Source: Lithodes maja
Lineage: Eukaryota; Arthropoda; Malacostraca; Decapoda; Lithodidae
Assembly: GCA_037953745.1 (NCBI GenBank)
Contig: JBAKBP010003110.1
Coordinates: 1 to 64,000 of the forward strand
Length of the DNA: 64,000 nt
Direction of reading: 5' to 3'
This document shows positions 42,785-52,893 of the stretch, piece by piece. Below the pieces are notes generated by a model. The model was given only the letters and a program-made list of their open reading frames with translations, was not told where the DNA came from and did not search any database. Within the stretch, counting starts at the first letter, position 1; every line of letters starts with the position of its first letter. Both the position numbers and the translations under genes were made by a program.

Positions 42785-43005
42785 AAAATTATTGATGTCA
42801 AATTTTAGAATACAGTCACAATAATTGACCCTAAAAAGATTAAATTTATGGAACAATTTACTTGCCTCAAAACCTCTGTCCACTAAGAGTCTGTATAGTA
42901 ACCTAGCTCTAGCCCAAAAGTCATCTACTTTAGTGCAGATTTTACAAAATCTTATTAATTGGGAATAAAAACAATTATAAGTTATTTTACTATCGATATT
43001 ACTAC
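42785..43005 (-). pseudogene. RT-like C-terminal fragment (minus)
   Basis: One minus frame is open for about 70 codons and encodes FYSQLIRFCKICTKVDDFWA, then RLLYRLLVDRGFEASKLFHK. The SQLxRxxxIC..DF..R...L...L..RGF pattern resembles the region after the palm in some retroelement RTs. No start, catalytic motif or flanking frame was found. Family uncertain. Confidence 0.4.
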
Positions 43006-43214
43006 TACTCCTGTAGACTATGATACCTTGATCTTAGGAAGTACAGTACATGCACATTAAATGGTACCAGATATTGGAACAGCTAGATTTGAGGCTTATA
43101 ACTAGACGAGGTGTTTTGTGAGCATGGAAAGAAAGGGGAGAAGGAATTATATACTACTGCATACAATACAAGACTGTACTAGTGTCATTTCCAATATGAG
43201 TTGGGTATATCTAT

Positions 43215-43350
43215 AATGGCTCTGTCTCGAGTTGGCCACCCCCAGATTTAGGGAAAAAAAATATATATATACCCGGTATATATATATATAAAATAATAGA
43301 ACAAAATGGGGAATGGGCCTGAGTATATAGATAAGATAGATAATGGCAAA
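43215..43350 (+). repeat. LINE 3'UTR fragment with AT microsatellite
   Basis: GGCTCTGTCTCGAGTTGGCC, then an expanded TA tract, then ATGGGGAATGGGCCTGAGTA and TATAGATAAGATAGATA. This is the inverse of the 1165-1250 and 47970 blocks, in sense orientation. Confidence 0.55.
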
Positions 43351-43374
43351 TGGTGTTTGTATCAATGAACTGAC

Positions 43375-43517
43375 CTTGTTGGTGGGTTGTACAGTCCATA
43401 CAAAGTGACAGAATGACCTGGCCAGTTCCTGCAGATCCTTGATTCTAATATAGCTAGTGGTCTCCTGGGTCCATGATGCCACCACCACACACTCCCGCTT
43501 CACTACACTACTACCAC
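43375..43517 (-). CDS. Host gene B, internal exon
   Basis: On minus an acceptor TTTTAATCCCAAG precedes GTGGTAGTAG and a donor CAACAAG|GTCAGTTC follows. 143 nt, entering phase 1 and leaving phase 0, exactly matching 47223-47305 upstream and 41304-41475 downstream. Encodes GSSVVKRECVVVASWTQET and IKDLQELARSFCHFVWTVQP. Not recognised. Confidence 0.75.
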
Positions 43518-43522
43518 CTTGG

Positions 43523-43605
43523 GATTAAAATATAAAACTTGCAAACTAAGCAAACCAAAACTGGGACAAAGACAATATGAAGTCAAATTAACTTATCAAA
43601 ATACA
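43523..43605 (+). repeat. Family K repeat, partial copy
   Basis: GATTAAAATATAAAACTTGC, AAACCAAAACTGGGACAAAG. It lies within 10 bp upstream (minus sense) of a host exon and faces an inverted copy at 43640-43835. Confidence 0.6.
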
Positions 43606-43639
43606 ATAATAACTTATAAAATACAAAAGTACAGTCTGG

Positions 43640-43835
43640 TAACAGGAACTTCAACAGATTAACTTGCTCATGTAGTAATGTACACCTTATGTGGTGGATT
43701 GTGTTCTTTTTATTTATAAAGAATTATTTTGCTTAAGCGTTGTTTCCACATAGCGATTTTGATGAGTTGTTTTGTCTTTTTACTGTGTTGGTCAAAGTTT
43801 TGGTTTGTTTATTTTGCAAGTCTTTCATTATAATA
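43640..43835 (-). repeat. Family K repeat, inverted copy
   Basis: Plus strand AACAGATTAACTTGCTCATG ... GTTGTTTCCACATAGCGATT ... GTTTGTTTATTTTGCAAGTC, the reverse complement of 35910-36110. Confidence 0.65.
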
Positions 43836-44255
43836 TCAACACTAGTGATGCAAGGATCAGATAAACTGACAATACCGTATATAACTATCTGTTTGGTCTC
43901 AGTCCTAATGCAAATAATAGTGGGGCTTTGTTCTAATAATATAAAATTACTTGTCAACAGGTTTTGTACTCTGAATGACAGCAGTATTGGATATTGATAA
44001 TTGAAATCTGATTTCATATTAAGAATTGTATACCTTAAATACACACACACACAAGTATGTAATGAGATAGAAGTAATCATTAGGCTTTTCAGCCCTACAG
44101 CATTACTGCCTATTACCTGTTGTAGGAATAGGTTTTTACACCATACCCAAAAGAGTGGAGATGTGAGAACATCGTAGAGAGTAGACGTGTGCCGCCTGAG
44201 CTCTGCCTCCCATGTTACAAAGACTGTTCTATCGAAACCTTTAATTGCTATTGGG

Positions 44256-45521
44256 ATGGCTCCTGACGTAAAGTGTTATAAATGCGATAAAACTGATGGG
44301 GAGAGAGAGAAGTTAAAGTGGATTGGATGCTCAACTTGCAAAAACTGGGCCCATATCAAATGTGAACACTTGATTGGCATAAAGACTGAAAACGTAGCGC
44401 ACATAAACTATGTCTGTGATCCATGTAAGACAAAGCTTGGAGTGTTAACTTCATTTAAGAATGAAATGGAAAACATAAAGAAAGAAATGATGAAAGAATT
44501 GATTGAATTCAAAGAAACGATGACCCAAGGTTTTGATGTAATGAGCGATAAACTAAAAAACATCAGGAGTGAACTAAATTATAAGATGACCCAAGGACTA
44601 GACGGTATAACTCAAGAACTTTCAACTCAATTGAAAGTAGTGAAGATGGAGATGCAAGGAGTCACTAGTGGTATGGGAAATGTTGTTGATGCTATAAGCG
44701 CTGACCCCGCGCAAACGTCAGCGGTTTCTGACTCGCCTGGGTGGTCGGACGTGGTGGCGGGGAGAAGAAAGAAGAAACAAAAGAAGAATCTACTCGTTCT
44801 GAAGGCGACGGATGAGAATGAAAAGGCAACTGACAAGAGAGGAGAAATTTCTCAGGCGCTAGAGGGGGTTCAAATTCAGGATACGAAATTTACCCCTAAA
44901 GGGAACATGGTGATGAATTTTGGCACTGTGGATATGCTGAATGATGCAGTTAAAAAGTTGATAGAGGTGCCGGCTGTTACTACAAAGAGTGTGAAAAAAT
45001 TAAACCCAAAAGTGATGATTTGCAATGTTCGACCTGAAGAGTCCAAGAGTGAGATAATTGATACATTAATTGCAAGGAATGATTTTCTTGATTCGATTGA
45101 AGATATTAGGGGAAAGATTGCCATGATTTTTGATAAACCAGCAGCTGGAGGTACAGTCCATTATATCCTGAAATGTGAGCCAGAAGTCCGTGCGGCTTTC
45201 TATAAAAATAATGACAAGGTGAAACTTCTATGGGGAGTATATAATATAAGAGACAGGTACCATGCATTGGCTTGTTTCCATTGCCAGAGATTTGGGCATG
45301 TAGAAAATAAGTGTGCTGCTAAACTAAACAATGAAGTGCCTGTTTGTTTTAAATGTGCTGGAACACATAGGTCGAAGGACTGTAAAGAGACTGTGAGAAA
45401 GTGCATAAACTGTATGAGATACAGGAAACAAGACGTGTATCATTCATCATCAGATACCCGGTGCCCGGTCCTTTCGAGTGAGATAGTCAAGGTGAGAGAC
45501 TTAACTGATCATGGAAACTAG
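44256..45521 (+). CDS. LINE-C ORF1 (PHD finger plus zinc knuckles)
   Basis: Starts at ATG 44256 (MAPDVKCYKCDK); an upstream GTG frame exists but ATG is the natural start. ~421 residues. N-terminal C4HC3 PHD-like finger (CYKC, CSTC, WAHIKC, CDPC; res 6-65), then a coiled coil rich in MTQGxD repeats (~80-160), a basic patch (GRRKKKQKK), an RRM-like middle, and C-terminal zinc knuckles (CFHCQRFGHVENKC, CFKCAGTHRSKDC; ~360-395). In CR1/Jockey-type LINEs ORF1 binds RNA; PHD fingers occur in some ORF1s. Its stop overlaps the ATG of ORF2 at 45510, a compact arrangement. Confidence 0.8.
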   Translation: MAPDVKCYKCDKTDGEREKLKWIGCSTCKNWAHIKCEHLIGIKTENVAHINYVCDPCKTKLGVLTSFKNEMENIKKEMMKELIEFKETMTQGFDVMSDKLKNIRSELNYKMTQGLDGITQELSTQLKVVKMEMQGVTSGMGNVVDAISADPAQTSAVSDSPGWSDVVAGRRKKKQKKNLLVLKATDENEKATDKRGEISQALEGVQIQDTKFTPKGNMVMNFGTVDMLNDAVKKLIEVPAVTTKSVKKLNPKVMICNVRPEESKSEIIDTLIARNDFLDSIEDIRGKIAMIFDKPAAGGTVHYILKCEPEVRAAFYKNNDKVKLLWGVYNIRDRYHALACFHCQRFGHVENKCAAKLNNEVPVCFKCAGTHRSKDCKETVRKCINCMRYRKQDVYHSSSDTRCPVLSSEIVKVRDLTDHGN

Positions 45522-46092
45522 TGCTTTAATAAAGATAAAGGGGGGACTGATAAACATTCAATCAGTGGGAAATAAAACCTTTGAAATTCGAGACTTAATT
45601 AATGAGGCAAAATATGATGTACCTAGCGGTAATTGAAACATGGCTGAGTGAATACGATACTGCTAAAATACTTGAAATGACTCCTTTAACGCATACCTTC
45701 TTGCACGATCCACGAAGAGGAAAGGGAGGTGGTGGTGTGGGAATTTTTCTTACAAACACGTTTAAGAAGATGAAAATATGTAAATCTGCAAGGTTCGGTA
45801 GTTTTGAACATACAGTATAGAGGTGGGCTGTGAGATTGGAGGCAGGAAATGTACTTTTATTGTTGTTTATAGACCCCCGAACTTAAGTGCCAGTACATTT
45901 ATTGATGATTTTAGATTATACTTGGAAACAATTGATATGGTTAGTACGAATACATTCGTCTTTGGTGACTTTAATCTGTGGGTGGACGTTCCGAATGATT
46001 ACTATGCTACTAAAAAGTCACTTAAAACACATTTGTTCAGGGAGTGTTATGACTTAGAAGATGGCACTGTGAGACAAGACTATAAGTGCTAG
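45510..46092 (+). pseudogene. LINE-C ORF2 remnant: endonuclease joined to C-terminal tail
   Basis: ATG 45510 overlaps the ORF1 stop. The endonuclease is readable with two frameshifts (~45620 and ~45818): AKYDV/VIETWLSEYD, GGGGVGIFL, VVYRPPNLSASTF, FVFGDFNLWVD. At ~46012 it runs in frame into KKSLKTHLFRECYDLEDGT, the extreme C-terminus also present at 53026-53103. The end of the endonuclease and the whole RT are deleted. 3'UTR to 46181 with an AAGT tail. Confidence 0.75.
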
Positions 46093-46181
46093 ATGGTTTA
46101 AAGGGCAGCTGCGACGAGCGTCACATCTAGTGACGGAGCGCGGCTGAGAAACTCCACACCAAGTAACAAGTAAGTAAGTAA
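46093..46181 (+). repeat. LINE-C 3'UTR and (AAGT)n tail
   Basis: GGTTTAAAGGGCAGCTGCGA ... GACGGAGCGCGGCTGAGAAA ... CACCAAGTAACAAGTAAGTA. Essentially identical to 53104-53188. Confidence 0.85.
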
Positions 46182-46204
46182 CTATGGAGTTCTGATCTAA
46201 AGAC

Positions 46205-46418
46205 GGTATCACACGAGAGCTTTTATAGTTAACATTCGATGATCAACATTTTTCTGGCAACATTTCTGGAGTATTTTGCACTGGTATCTGAAACTAGACT
46301 GGTAATAGATGAACTTAGGTAACCGAAATATTTCATATGTTGACCTCATAAGCTGCCAGACCAGTGTTGAGGATAAATGTTGAGGGAAAAAGCGCTCGTG
46401 TGATACCGGCTTTACTTT
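46205..46418. mobile_element. TTAA MITE family B, copy 3
   Basis: GACGGTATCACACGAGAGC ... GCGCTCGTGTGATACCGGC inverted ends. ~215 bp; 70-80 per cent alike to 5875 and 35516 by eye. Confidence 0.7.
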
Positions 46419-46419
46419 C

Positions 46420-46655
46420 AACTATCTTGACAATTTTACCAACACACCTAAACTTCGTTTGATGCAAAAATAGCCTCCCCAAAAATATGCCCTGGGAGGG
46501 AGTTGAACCTGGGACCCTTGGGTTATGAGGCAGTCACTCTACCAGTTAGACCAATAAAGATATCTCACTTGGCCTGGTCGGCTCAAGTACAGTATATTTC
46601 CGCATCTTGTTCAGTTTTAGGCTGACCGATTTTTACTGACTTTACACTGTTATCA
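46420..46655 (-). mobile_element. SINE-M copy 2 (tRNA-Met-like, minus)
   Basis: On minus: TTGGTCTAACTGGTAGAGTG, CTGCCTCATAACCCAAGGG (CAT in anticodon place), GGTTCAACTCC as B box. The flanks match 30200-30435 on both sides of the tRNA-like part, so this is a repeat unit and not a tRNA gene. Confidence 0.65.
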
Positions 46656-46885
46656 GTCTCACAAAGTACATGGCGTATAATCACATACACAGTATCTAAA
46701 AACAACTATATCAATATATAGATACCAGTAGATATAATCTTCAAATAATCATATTTTAACAAGACAGACATAATATTACAGTACAGTAGTCACATTTTAA
46801 AGTCTTGAAAATAATTTAGTGTTAAGTTTCTTTAACAACAATAGCTTGTCTTAACGATTCTTTTACATTGTTGCGTATTTTACCA
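46656..46885. other. AT-rich DNA, no feature seen
   Basis: No frames, repeats or inverted ends recognised. Confidence 0.35.
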
Positions 46886-46978
46886 CCATGCCCTCCCTGC
46901 TCAAGAGCTGGGCTAGGGTGGGTGCCCTGATGATCAGGGACTTCAGTGAATAGTTGCCATAGATTGCTAGACCGCATT
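46886..46978 (-). repeat. SINE-T fragment (minus)
   Basis: Plus strand TTTACCACCATGCCCTCCCT ... GGGTGCCCTGATGATCAGGG ... GCTAGACCGCA, the reverse complement of 38130-38225. The tRNA-like head is missing. Confidence 0.6.
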
Positions 46979-47222
46979 AAGCTGTTCAAATGTTTTTGAC
47001 TTGTAAGAAGTGGGACTTCAAATAGAAAGGAAGTATATTAGGTGGAAATGAGGAGTTTGTCACAATTATTTACAGAAACTGTAGTAGCTGAATGTAATGA
47101 TCATACTGTATAATAATCTCAAGAATATACAGTACTGGTAGCTATTACTTTTTGTAGATGTTTAGGTGACAATCACCACGGTCGATCTGGGGATCCGCCG
47201 CTAGTACACAAATGTTTCTTAC

Positions 47223-47305
47223 TTGGAGCTGAACTGCAAAACTCTGCTGATTCTTGAGCCAATGAGATGATTCTTGCAAAATTCATCATCTGTGATGCTG
47301 CATCT
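47223..47305 (-). CDS. Host gene B, internal exon
   Basis: On minus an acceptor TTTTATTATAG precedes AGATGCAGC and a donor CTCCAA|GTAAGAAA follows. 83 nt. In the frame that matches the next exon (43517) it encodes DAASQMMNFARIISLAQES, AEFCSSAP; a second frame is also open, so frame choice rests on phase matching. Helical, polar; not recognised. Confidence 0.6.
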
Positions 47306-47644
47306 CTATAATAAAATACATTCAATTAATAGGTACTACTGTACCTGATATCAAAATTTGATAATTATAATTATTATAAGAAAGTACTGTACAATACTTA
47401 AATAATATAATAAACCTGTAAGACCTGTACGAAGCATAACAAAGACCTGTTGTTTTTCAATTCCCGGGTATTTATATATTTTTTGTCATTTTTATCCATT
47501 ATTTCCATCTAAAGGAAAGGGATAGGGAAAAAACTACCGGTAATTACAGTACCTTGAGATAAACCATGCTGTCCATACTTCAAATAGACACCAAAAACTT
47601 CTCTGTAGCTTTCTACATCTTCCCGTAGAAATTATTTTAAAATA

Positions 47645-48170
47645 TATAGGTCTATCTATCTATCTATCTATATACTCAGGCCCAATCCATACAGGTAGTG
47701 TTGTTTATTATGATGTGGTGGATAATATCAATGAAGCATAGGGGATGCTTGGTGATGATAAAAGTCACAAGATAGTGTAAGGGACAATCTCCCCCAACTG
47801 TGGACAGACTCACACAAAAGCTGTGTGGGTAGGTTACTCCCCCTCCAGATGCCACTAAAAAAAAAAAAAGAGCAGGAAGAAGTGTGCACGTCGTGTGATG
47901 CATCCCGGGGAATAAGGATTTGTATGTTGTATATATGTGATGCATCCCGGGGATTAGGGATTTGTATGTATGTATATACTGTACTGAGGCACATACCCCA
48001 TAGCTGGGGGTGGCAGATTCCTGACAGAGCCCAAACAAAAACAACATTTAAAGTTTCAATTCTTAAGTTCCGAGACCACTTTCGCGTTCCCTCGCCCCTT
48101 TCTCTGTCTCATCTGGTAGGGGAACTTTGCAAGGGGAGGAGGATTCCTAGCCTCCCGCCCACAAGGAGAC
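47645..48170 (-). repeat. LINE 3'UTR fragments and small tandem duplication
   Basis: A (TCTA)n tail with CTCAGGCCCAATCC at 47650-47695 marks one LINE 3' end. A second block 47970-48170 matches 30618-30790 (GCACATACCCCATAGCTGGG, CGTTCCCTCGCCCCTTTCTC). Between them GTGATGCATCCCGGGGA plus GGATTTGTATGT is repeated about 47 bp apart. Confidence 0.5.
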
Positions 48171-48409
48171 GGAGCGAGAGATAATGCAGGGAGCAGGGGA
48201 CCGGAGAGAGCCAGGACATGGTGGAGAAGGTGGAACAGGGGAAGAGAGAGGGGGTACGGGAGATTGTGGAGGGGGGGGGGGGGGAGAATAGAATTAGCAG
48301 GGAAGGTGGAGTTAGGTCAGGGAAGGGATGAAGGAGGAGGTGAACCTGGTAGGAGGCAGAGAGGGAAGAGAAACAAGGAGGTGGAATCCAATATGCAGTA
48401 CTGTGCTAC

Positions 48410-49174
48410 TACACTAATATAGATGGAATAAACAGTAAAAAGGTAGAGTTAGATGATATAATTAAGAAAAGATCAACCACAGATAGTCTGTTTGATGGAG
48501 ACAAAGCTGACCCAGGACTTTGACAGCAATATAGTGTTTAGTGAAGGATATAATATATGGAGATATGATAGAAAGGGAAAAAGGGGAGGTGGAGTGGCAG
48601 TATTAGTTAAGAACCCTATGACAGCAAAGCAAGTGGAGTTAAATAATGACAAGGCAGAAATAATGGCAGTTGAACTCAATGATATACTGTAGAAGGAAAA
48701 AAGCTAGACATAGCAGTAGCTTACATGCCACCAAAGACCAGAGCATGGAGGGAGTTGGAGTTTGAGGAGATGGTCGAGGATATGATTCAGTCGTTGAGAA
48801 GATTGCTTTTAAGAAAGAATAGATTGATCTTGGTGGGAGATTTCAACTGTGGTGAGGTTGATTGGGAATCGGGAGATGCAGGGCCAAATCAGAGATCTTG
48901 GGGAAGTCGGCTAGTGGAGTTGGTTACGGAAAATGTACTTACACAACATGTGAAGGAGAATACTAGAATGAGGGGTAATAACGAACCTTCTAAACTCGAT
49001 CTGATTTTTACAAAAGATCCTCACGAAATTAGTGATATAAACTATCTATGTCCTGTAGGCAAAAGTGATCACCTAGTACTGAAATGGAAGTTGATCTCGA
49101 GTATTGCCAATAGATTAGACAATAGCTATATAAATGACAGACTAAATATAGTAAAGCTGATTATGTATCCTTGA
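48410..49174 (+). pseudogene. CR1/L2-like LINE endonuclease region (frameshifted)
   Basis: Readable in three pieces: YYTNIDGINSKKVELDDII (~48414), LMETKLTQDFDSNIVFS with GKRGGGVAVLV (48492-48692), and LILVGDFNCGEVDWESGD with GKSDHLVLKWKL (48725-49174). These are the Asn, Glu, Asp-Asn and Ser-Asp-His positions of an APE-type endonuclease. The YRPP-like motif is replaced by MPPKT at 48725. Two indels separate the pieces. Confidence 0.75.
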
Positions 49175-51249
49175 AAAGATATTTAGAGGAAGTAGATTGG
49201 GATCTTATTTTGAAGGAACAATATGTACAAGGTAAATATAGTAGGTTCCTCGAAATTTATAGAGAAGAAACCAATCTGTTTGTCCCAAGATATAAAACTG
49301 GAAATTTTACTAAGCAGAAAGAATGGTTTAATTTGAAATGCAAAAGAGTTTTGGGTAGGTGTGATGCAGCTTGGGCTAGATCAAGAAGAAGGAACACTGA
49401 GAGTAATCGGAATAAATATAAACAGGAGAGGAATAGATATGTTAACATAATTAGGCAAGTTAAAATGAACTATGAGAAGAACATAGTAAATAAATGTGAA
49501 AGCGACCCTAAATTGTTTTATAAATATATAAACAGTAAGTTGAAGGTAAAGAAACAAATTACTAAATTAAGAGTAGATGCTAGGACGTATGAAAATGTAT
49601 TGGACATGTGCGAGGTAATGAATAACAAAATGGGGTCGGTTTTTACTAGAGAGGAAAGTTTTGACGAACCACAGGCGGGAGTACTGGAGAGTGGTCTTAG
49701 CAAGATTGAAATAACTAGAGATGAGCTGTTATCTGCGATGAGAGGATTTGAAGTTAGGAAAGCTATGGGACCGGATGAAGTGTCTGCCTGGGTTTTAAAG
49801 GAGTGTGCAGAGCAATTAGTGGAGCCAGTGAGGGATATAATTCAAGCTTCCTTAGATAAAGGACAGGTTCCTGTTGAATGGAAAAGAGCTAATATCATTC
49901 CGATATACAAGAATGGAAACCCTGAGGACCCTCTAAACTATAGACCAGTTTCACTTACTAGTATTGTATGCAAGATTTGTGAAAAGCTAATTAGGAAGAG
50001 ATGGATGAAAATGTTGGAGAGAAAGAAGATAATAACGCCAAAGCAATTTGGATTCAGAGAAGGGACATCTTGGGTTACTAGTCTGTTATGTTACTACAGT
50101 AGGGTGATAGATGTACAGTACTGTACTGCAGGAAAGAGGCGGATGGGTGGACTGCGTCTACTTAGACCTTTCCAAAGCATTCGATAAGGTACCACATAAG
50201 AGATTGCTATCTAAGCTTGAGACAATAGGATGTGTCAGGGGGAGTTTGCTGAAATGGATGGAGAGCTGTTTAACAGATAGAGAAATGAGGACCAACATTA
50301 GAGGAACTTACTCATCGTGGCGGAAAGTTGAGAGTGGTGTGCCACAGGGATCTGTGTTGGCACCTCTTATGTTCCTTATGTACGTGAATGACCTGCCGAT
50401 AGGCATAAACTCCTACATGTCAATGTTTGCAGATGACGTAAAAATGATGAGACAAATAACAAATATAAGTAGTTGTGAGGAGCTGCAAGGGGATTTAGAT
50501 AAAATATACGAATGGAGCACCAAGTGGAAAATGAAATTTAATATAAATAAATGTCATGTGTTAAATATGGGAAGAAGTGTGAATAGACCAAATTGGGAGT
50601 ACTGTACATGATGGGAGATAATATAATTAGCATGGCCGAAAAAGAAAAGGATTTAGGGTTGATTATACAAGATAGCTTGTCGCCAGAGAAACATATTAAC
50701 AAGCTCTTTAGCGGAATGTATGCAATGGCCGGGAATATGAAAGTTGCTCTGAACTACTTGGATGAGAACATGTTAGCGAAAATTATAAAAAGTATGATTA
50801 GACCAAGATTGGAGTATGCAGCAGTGGTGTGGTCCCTGCATCATAAGAAGCATATTCACAAGATAGAAAGAATCCAGAGAGCAGTTACTAGATTGGTTCC
50901 AAGTCTCAGAGAAATGCCATATGAAGGGAGGCTAGACAAATTAAATCTACTGAGTCTAAAAGAGAGGAGAGAGAGGGGAGACATGATAATGATGTACAAA
51001 TGCACGCGAGGGCTGGAGAGACTGGATAGGGAGGATATATTAATTATGGATACAGGAATATCTAGAGGCCACAGCTACAAAGTAAAAAGACCTACCTGCA
51101 AGAACGATATCAGGAAGTTTAGCTTCCCCGAAAGATGTATTGACAAATGGAATAGGCTGGAGGAGGAGGTGGTAGGGGCAAGGAACATCCATATTTTCAA
51201 GAAAAAATTGGATGAAAGTAGACCGAGAGACGGGACAACACGAGCTTAG
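49171..51249 (+). pseudogene. CR1/L2-like LINE reverse transcriptase (three frames)
   Basis: 49171-50187 carries the linker and RT N-terminal motifs (MGPDEVSAWVLKECAEQL, NYRPVSLTSIVCKICEKL, KQFGFREGTS). 50111-50611 continues with DCVYLDLSKAFDKVPHKRL, SGVPQGSVLAPLMF and SMFADDVKMM (catalytic DD). 50593-51249 has the C-terminal domain (RIQRAVTRLVPSLREM, RERGDMIMMYKCTRG, FPERCIDKWNRL) and ends at TAG 51249. Two frameshifts, near 50110 (beside a TACAGTACTGTAC repeat) and 50600, break it. All catalytic residues are retained. Confidence 0.82.
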
Positions 51250-51535
51250 CTCAACTCCTGTAAACTACAATTAGGTAAATACAAAGTAGGAAAAGTACCG
51301 TAGTACAGGAAAAGAGACAGACAGAAATGGCTAAGGTTGGGTAGAGGATGCCGAACCTCACTCTGGACAAAAATATCTAACTGTAATTTTGTAGTAGACA
51401 CAACGTATCAAAGGTAATGCTTACTGTCTATTAAGTCTTCCAGGCCCTCTCTGGAAGAACTTACTGACTGAAACAAACAATGACTAAATGTAAATTTATA
51501 ACTATGGACTAATCCACTGATATGCAAGGTATGTT

Positions 51536-51585
51536 ACATTAACGAGGTCCAACGGTGCATTGGTGACCAGTCCGACATATGGGCA
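51536..51585 (+). repeat. 42-bp degenerate tandem repeat, first part
   Basis: Unit like AGGTCCGACAGCACATTGGY then GACCAGTCNGACACATTAACT. The first unit is here; the array continues at 51826-51993 and 52474-52570, split by a tRNA-like palindrome and a MITE. Confidence 0.75.
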
Positions 51586-51587
51586 GT

Positions 51588-51785
51588 CTGGAAGAGAGGT
51601 ATCCTGACCAGGATTCATATCCACTCTCTCCAGATATTGTTGTGAGAGTTGGGCACTGTTTCCACTCAACCATGAACGGGCGTCCGCTCATGGTTGAGTG
51701 GATAAGGTGCCCAATTCTCAAAAAAATATCTGGAGAGAGTGGATTCGAATCCTGGTCAGGATACCTTTCTCCCAACCTGTTTGAC
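51588..51785. mobile_element. Inverted pair of tRNA-like sequences
   Basis: The right arm reads TGGTTGAGTGGATAAGGTGC ... GGATTCGAATCCTGGTCAGG, with A and B boxes at the spacing of class II tRNAs. The left arm is its near-perfect inverse, separated by ~12 bp (ACGGGCGTCCGC) at about 51678-51690. Arms are ~85 bp. Inserted in the 42-bp repeat. Confidence 0.75.
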
Positions 51786-51825
51786 AATATCATTATATAA
51801 GTATGGACAGTAGTCCATCATCTAG

Positions 51826-52570
51826 CTGAGATCCGACAGCATATTGGTGACCAGTCCAACACATAATCTTAGGTCCAACAGCACATTGGAGACCAGTCAG
51901 ACGCATTAACTTAGGTATGATGGCACATTGGCGACTAGTTAGACACATATCTGAGGCCTGACAACACATTAGAGACCAGTCTGACTCATTTAACCCTCCA
52001 GCCCCGGCTATGTATTATATATATATTCCTCGAAACCCGGGTGTTTTGGCCGAAAAACGTCTAGGCTAGGCTACCGTATATTCGTTAATCAGACTGCTTA
52101 CCGCATTCCCGCGCATCCCCAAGCGTAGCTGTGTTATTTACCTGTAAAATGGCATTAAGTAGAGCTCTCTAAGTCAACTGGGTGAGCTGTGATGATGATT
52201 TCATTGGAGATAACTTTATGGCCAAACCAGCCACTTTACACCACTTTTCGATACTGAACAACAACATACAGGCACACAAGAACAAGCGACGCTCTCCTTC
52301 TTGTGGCCGGAGATGCGGAGCGTCGGTCCAGCCGGCTGTTGTTTACATGCGTCGGACCGACGCCTCGCACAGCAAGCTCACAGGCTGTGACGTCGTGGGT
52401 GCATAAGAGGCCTTCCGGGTACCTGTTACATGCTTTTTTATGGGCGTACATGAGGTCATCCGTGGTGAGAGGGTTAATTAGGTCCGACAGTAGTTTGGCG
52501 ACCAGTTCGACACAATTTTAATGTTCAATGATGTATTGGCAGCTGTTACGACATATACTGAGGTCTGACG
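51826..52570 (+). repeat. 42-bp degenerate tandem repeat, remaining units
   Basis: About four units at 51826-51993 and two more after the MITE at 52474-52570. Units differ at many positions, so the array is old relative to the insertions in it. Confidence 0.75.
51994..52473 (+). mobile_element. TTAA MITE family E, copy 2
   Basis: TTAA at 51990-51993 and 52474-52477; exactly 480 bp and almost identical to 59801-60280. Starts CCCTCCAGCCCCGGCTATG and ends with ATGAGGTCATCCGTGGTGAG then AGGG. The ORFs inside are not genes. Confidence 0.85.
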
Positions 52571-52588
52571 GTCGCATCTTTTATATAC

Positions 52589-52720
52589 AGTAAACCCTCG
52601 CTAACTCTGACTAATTGGGGGGGGGGAGACCACTTCCGAGAAGGCCGATTTTCCGAGATGTCCGACTTAAGAGAGGGAAAATTCCGAATTAGAAAAGGAA
52701 AGTCCGCGTAAAAAAAAATT
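52589..52720. repeat. Pogo-like terminal fragment
   Basis: After TATA: CAGTAAACCCTCGCTAACTC, a G run, then GAGAAGGCCGATTTTCCGAG. It looks like one end of a pogo-type element; the inverse end was not found before the next element at 52727. Confidence 0.45.
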
Positions 52721-52893
52721 GAGATACAGTAAAAGTCCTTTAATCTGACGACCGATGATTCGAATCTCCCAATAGTCCGAATTTTTCAATTTGAGGCCAA
52801 ATCCGAATTCACCCGATGGTCCGAATTTCAAGAAGTCCCAAAGTCCCCTTTTTGAGGCATTAGTCCACTCAAATGACACATAATGGAGCACAC

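Larger units (their letters stand above)
48180..51290 (+). mobile_element. CR1/L2-like LINE
   Basis: A purine-rich 5' region (48180-48400, with a G run near 48270) leads into endonuclease, RT and a C-terminal domain across several frames. It ends near TACAATTAGGTAAATAC, a short L2-like 3' end. ORF1 is not seen. Confidence 0.75.

Noticed and set aside
46500..46570. Functional tRNA-Met gene
   Set aside because: The tRNA-like part sits inside a repeat that is also present at 30200-30435 with the same flanks, and stem pairing is incomplete; better read as a SINE.
52182..52521. Small ORFs at 52182-52521 and 59989-60353
   Set aside because: Identical in two copies of MITE family E, opposed on both strands, no conserved protein features.
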